Shown piece by piece: positions 16,652-19,920 of a stretch of DNA of 19,920 bases; position 1 is the first letter of the stretch; every line of letters starts with the position of its first letter. The notes beneath the pieces were generated by a model. It made no database searches. It was not told where the DNA came from and was given only the letters and a program-made list of their open reading frames with translations. The DNA is from CAYFNK01 sp964393215. Lineage in GTDB: Archaea; Nanobdellota; Nanobdellia; SCGC-AAA011-G17; PNOQ01. The translations under genes were made by a program, and so were the position numbers. Location: the NCBI GenBank assembly GCA_964393215.1, contig CAYMSW010000011.1:1-19920 (forward strand). Direction: 5' to 3'.

Positions 16652-18015
16652 TCAAACCCGATAAAACCGTAATTCGGATGCGTGAATGGTCAACAACCAT
16701 TTTCTCACCCGATCACCCACTTGCGAAAGAAGTATTCTCTAATCATGAACTCGAAGATTTGCTCTACAGATTACATGAAAGTCGTGTACTTGGTTTTGAA
16801 AGAAGACGTGCTGGTGAGTTGCGAATAATGAGTAAATCCTTCACTGGATCATTTTCCCTCGGGAATTTTAGGATTGATATAAGACCAAAAATTAGATCGG
16901 ATGAACTAATTGAACTGTTTCGGTATGCATTTTCACTCAAATCCCTGGTAAGAATGCCATCAATATCACTTGGTGAAGATCTTGGTCTAGACGAATTACT
17001 TAGGGAAGAGTTATGTAGCCAGGTTCAGAGATTAATTATGATTGGAATTAGACGTGAGTACACTCAAATTAACGAGGATCTCATTTCACCAAGAGGAAGA
17101 ATCCGATTCCATCATTTCGCAACCTCAGCGGGGATTCAGAAGACTACACTTCCATGTTCGTGGTTTCCCAGATTAACGAATTCACCATTAAATCAGACAA
17201 TTCTATCAGGATTAGAATTCGCTGCACGGTCAACAAACATCTCTAAACTTCGCAATTCGCTACAGACTACTGCAGCACAATTAAAAGCATCCGGAATTCA
17301 AAGCCATCCGATATCTAGACATCTTCTTAATCAAGTAAAACTAAGTATTAATCCACTTACAAAGGAATATCAGCCATCGTTGGTTTTAATTGAGATGTTG
17401 CTTGCTGCAGAATCATCTTTGTATTTAGAAGAGAATCGAGATAGAATCGTTAAAGGATTTCTATTTGATATGAATAGATTTTTCCAACGTTTGTTGAGTA
17501 AATATTTAAATGATCATCTAATAGGGAACTACAATATTAGGGATGAAGCTGGGCTATATGGCATGTTCATGTATGAAGAAAAAGGTGATGTTAGGCGAAA
17601 AAGAGTGGGAACTCCACGCCCAGATTTTGCTGTCATAAAAGATAAGCGTGAAGTAGTTGCTATATTGGATGCGAAATACCGCGATATAGATGCTCGTGGA
17701 CCGGGTCGTGAAATTCTATACCAATTGGCACTGTATGCCGTTAGTCAACCTGTGTGCATGAAACAAGCCACGATTCTCTATCCAGCAACTTCTTCACATG
17801 ATGAAGAAACCATAATAATACGAGAGCCTGTATCGGGGAAACATATAGCCAAAGTAATCACTCGTCCTGTAGACCTAAAAAAAATTAATCGGTTGGTGCA
17901 AACAGGAACGGAAAACGAAAAAAAGGATTATGCAGAATACTTATCGCTTGGAATTCTGAGGAGATGTCAGACAAGGATTGTAGGTATACTTGGAGTAAAA
18001 AAAAATCATTGTTAG
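16648..18015 (+). CDS. mcrC: McrC nuclease subunit
   Basis: 455 aa. The N-terminal half has the McrC pattern: a beta-rich region ending FSLGNFRIDIRPKI and then FRYAFSL, which binds the McrB ring. The C-terminal PD-(D/E)XK nuclease is complete: PRPDFAVI (Asp326) and ILDAKYRD (Asp341, Lys343), followed by REILYQLALYA. It supplies the DNA cleavage of the McrBC complex after McrB-driven translocation. Start ATG lies inside the end of mcrB (ATGA, 16648-16651), so production of the two is coupled. Length is in the usual McrC range, slightly long, and no frameshift is seen. Family assignment is firm. Confidence 0.92.
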   Translation: MIKPDKTVIRMREWSTTIFSPDHPLAKEVFSNHELEDLLYRLHESRVLGFERRRAGELRIMSKSFTGSFSLGNFRIDIRPKIRSDELIELFRYAFSLKSLVRMPSISLGEDLGLDELLREELCSQVQRLIMIGIRREYTQINEDLISPRGRIRFHHFATSAGIQKTTLPCSWFPRLTNSPLNQTILSGLEFAARSTNISKLRNSLQTTAAQLKASGIQSHPISRHLLNQVKLSINPLTKEYQPSLVLIEMLLAAESSLYLEENRDRIVKGFLFDMNRFFQRLLSKYLNDHLIGNYNIRDEAGLYGMFMYEEKGDVRRKRVGTPRPDFAVIKDKREVVAILDAKYRDIDARGPGREILYQLALYAVSQPVCMKQATILYPATSSHDEETIIIREPVSGKHIAKVITRPVDLKKINRLVQTGTENEKKDYAEYLSLGILRRCQTRIVGILGVKKNHC

Positions 18016-18054
18016 ACTGAACAACATAGAATGGGGTGTAAACCTGTGATGATG

Positions 18055-18063
18055 AGGAGGAGG
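18055..18063 (+). promoter_or_regulatory. Very strong ribosome binding site before the protease gene
   Basis: A purine run aggaggagg ends one base before ATG 18065, giving overlapping consensus sites. It fixes that start and suggests high translation, unlike the coupled starts upstream. The 49-bp gap after mcrC shows no terminator, so the protease is probably in the mcrBC transcript. Confidence 0.7.
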
Positions 18064-18064
18064 A

Positions 18065-19117
18065 ATGACCAATAAATCTGGTGAGGTGAGCAAACCTTGC
18101 TTAGCGGGACTAACGGAGGAGCATTTATTCATACTCAATGTGTGTGCCCTTCCCCCCTCCAGTATAAAAGAATTTGCCAGAATCATTGGCACAGCAGTAA
18201 TTAATATTGCTGCTGAACGAGTCGATGACTTGAAGTCGATGATTTCCTGTCCAATCCCAATTGATTGCTTCGATGAAGACAGTTGGAGGCTTGAGAAGAT
18301 ATTTGGAAGTGTCCGAATATCCAGAAAAACTATTGAGATAATCTGGGCACTTTCCTATGGGTATTCCGTTTTCTTCATGGAGGTTGTTGATAAGGGAAGA
18401 ATCCAATACGGTCAGAACAACAAGTACACTGATGATCCTATTGTCAGACCAGCTTTAGCCTTTATACGATGGGCGATGGATGAGTTTGAAAAAGGTTCCA
18501 CTGATCCATCGATTCTTCCCACAGAATTCGTTTCTCCCATTGGTGACACTAGTGTGCCTGCTCCCATCCCCAATATTGACGCACTGTTGGAATCGCATCA
18601 GGGCGTTACAAATAGAGTTTATCAAGCCGTAATGGCATTTTTTCTTCATCATGAACTGGTACATATATTCTACCCTAACACTGCAGGCGGAGGCACACCC
18701 GAGAGCGAAATAGAAGCAGATCGACTTGCGGCTCAGTGGATTTTACAATCACCTCCGAATGATGCTGAACGAACCTACCGGTTAATAGGAATCACAATCG
18801 CTGAAACGATATTGGCCGCTAAGGACTTGCATCAAGGTCTAAGACAAAGCAAAACACATCCACCCGGCTTTGATAGGCTCAGAATTATCATCGCTCCTTA
18901 TGCTCCAGATGAGTGCGATCCTATCTGGGAAATTGTTGGCATAATCCTTTCGATCCACATGTCATCTGCTGAAATCGGTCAGGATCTAATAACTAAAATT
19001 GATGTTGAATGCTTTGGCAAAGCAATCGAGCCCATTCTTGAAATTATTGAATCACATTATTCAAATGCCACCGGATCGGTTTTTACAGAACATGGCGAGG
19101 AGGATATGTTGGAATGA
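18065..19117 (+). CDS. Lit/U49-like zinc metallopeptidase
   Basis: 350 aa, no signal peptide or TM, so probably cytoplasmic. The HExxH motif HHELVHIFY has His196, Glu197 and His200. It is followed after about 15 residues by ESEIEADRLAAQWIL (213-227), whose Glu217/Asp219 fits the third zinc ligand in the EADrlA style. A Pro-rich loop (VPAPIPNID, about 160-170) comes before. The pattern matches the peptidase U49 group, whose best-known member is E. coli Lit, the phage T4 exclusion protease that cleaves elongation factor Tu. This protein is somewhat longer than Lit and I cannot say that EF-Tu is its target. Position behind mcrC suggests a second line of defence: suicide proteolysis when restriction fails (inference). 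A general HExxH peptidase of another group remains possible. Confidence 0.7.
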   Translation: MTNKSGEVSKPCLAGLTEEHLFILNVCALPPSSIKEFARIIGTAVINIAAERVDDLKSMISCPIPIDCFDEDSWRLEKIFGSVRISRKTIEIIWALSYGYSVFFMEVVDKGRIQYGQNNKYTDDPIVRPALAFIRWAMDEFEKGSTDPSILPTEFVSPIGDTSVPAPIPNIDALLESHQGVTNRVYQAVMAFFLHHELVHIFYPNTAGGGTPESEIEADRLAAQWILQSPPNDAERTYRLIGITIAETILAAKDLHQGLRQSKTHPPGFDRLRIIIAPYAPDECDPIWEIVGIILSIHMSSAEIGQDLITKIDVECFGKAIEPILEIIESHYSNATGSVFTEHGEEDMLE

Positions 19118-19920
19118 GAGGCATACCGTAATTCGTTCGTGAGCATTTTCAGAATGCGTGGGAATTCCAGCCAAAATGACCGATTCCAAAATTAGAGCTT
19201 GAATAACCTCCTCTCGTGCAATATGATTAATACTTGTGCAGTGGTTGTATGTTCATGCTGTGCTGCTGATTCAATACAATTTCAATAATTCAATGCAAAT
19301 CATAGATTTAGCCAGATGGGATTTCTCAGACGACCTCATAGTTTCGTGGGAGAAAGAAGGTATCAATATATTACTATCAATCCAGATTTAGGTAATCGAA
19401 ATGTCTTGGTGCTCACATTGGATATATTGTGAATCTGTTATGATGGGATCAGAAAAATCACAGATGACACGAAGAGGATACCTTTTGTATGTAAGGGATG
19501 ATTCGTACTCGGTTATGCTGGCTTGAGAGTGGTTTAACATACATTACAGAAATACTTCTCATGCTTGATTTGGTTGGCTATATACTCAGGAGAGTGTAAA
19601 AATTAGTTTACCAGACTATGTGTACCCTGGATGACTATTGGAACAAGGAATAGTTCATAAAAGAAGGGCTCAGGAGATCAGCAGTCTGTCCGCGTTATCT
19701 AAGGATGACCCATACACAAATTTGCACGATTTACTGGATATAGACAAGTTATTTAAAGTGGAAGTTGTCATGCATCGTGCGAAAATAAATGAGAAAAATA
19801 AATTATAAATCCAATTGTGCAAAATTTGGATATTGACATACTCGTCAGGACATGAACTTGTTTTAATTATTGGAGTTAACCTGCCACCCGCTTCAAACCC
19901 ACGACTTTGCGCACTACATG
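19118..19920. other. 800-bp stretch without a supportable gene
   Basis: All frames are broken. The longest suggestive piece is a 32-codon ORF at 19293-19391 (MQIIDLARWDFSDD...) with no ribosome site or known relative. Near the right edge, a minus-strand frame that is open off the edge ends at TAA 19876-19878, which could be the last 14 codons of an opposite-strand gene, too little to call. An AT-rich inverted pair (atccaa/ttggat, about 19808-19830) makes only a 6-bp stem. I see no terminator directly after the protease gene. Confidence 0.5.

Noticed and set aside
19293..19391. A 32-codon + strand ORF after the protease gene
   Set aside because: Plausible composition, but too short, without a Shine-Dalgarno and without any family resemblance.
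19876..19920. Possible last 14 codons of an opposite-strand gene entering from the right edge
   Set aside because: Fourteen residues cannot be told from chance; only sequence beyond the window could decide it.
19876..19920. tRNA-like or att-like sequence (GCTTCAAACCC) at the right edge
   Set aside because: The bases on either side do not pair as a T-arm, and no acceptor or anticodon arm is present.
1..19920. CRISPR array, insertion sequence or transposase
   Set aside because: No regularly spaced repeats and no transposase-like protein appear in any frame. The only close repeats are the 12-bp pair near the left end and the duplicated 57-bp linker.

Overview
The window is about 19.9 kb of moderately low-GC bacterial DNA. 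It uses the standard code, with clear Shine-Dalgarno sites before several genes. No ribosomal, tRNA or housekeeping gene is present, so I cannot name a lineage. Almost all coding sequence is on the + strand, and its content is typical of a bacterial defence island: restriction-type nucleases, large NTPases, a PIN-type RNase, and a predicted zinc protease of the phage-exclusion type.

Layout. (a) 1-622: a small KOW/SH3-like plus SAP/Rho-N-like protein. Its first codons lie in a perfect 20-bp palindrome, and a strong intrinsic terminator follows it. (b) 623-1151: a gene-free leader with two TATAAT boxes, then a 68-codon ORF matching the C-terminal tail of a type I methyltransferase (HsdM), read here as a relic. 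(c) 1193-8583: a 3-TM protein with a TPR-like tail; a 1796-aa TPR/PIN protein; a coupled 27-codon micro-ORF; a CoiA-like nuclease-fold protein with a C-terminal membrane anchor; and a short ORF that looks like a truncated domain. These are joined by ATGA overlaps or gaps of a few bases. (d) 8624-14137: a 1837-aa DUF4011-SF1 helicase with a Vsr-like nuclease and a C-terminal GreA/GreB-type domain. (e) 14318-18015: mcrB (with an EVE/PUA-like domain before the AAA+ motor) and mcrC, ATGA-coupled. (f) 18065-19117: a Lit/U49-like HExxH metallopeptidase. (g) 19118-19920: about 800 bp with no supportable gene.

How they may work together (inference). The locus looks like one long, mostly cotranscribed system. 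A membrane-anchored TPR scaffold and giant TPR-PIN RNase would sit beside two large NTP-driven nuclease machines (the DUF4011 helicase-nuclease and McrBC), with a putative abortive-infection protease at the end. The most distinctive point is the GreAB-C domain. It gives its name to the known TPR-GreAB-C-PIN proteins, but I do not see it in the TPR-PIN protein. It sits instead at the C-terminus of the neighbouring helicase. This suggests the two giants form one complex whose parts have been redistributed between polypeptides.
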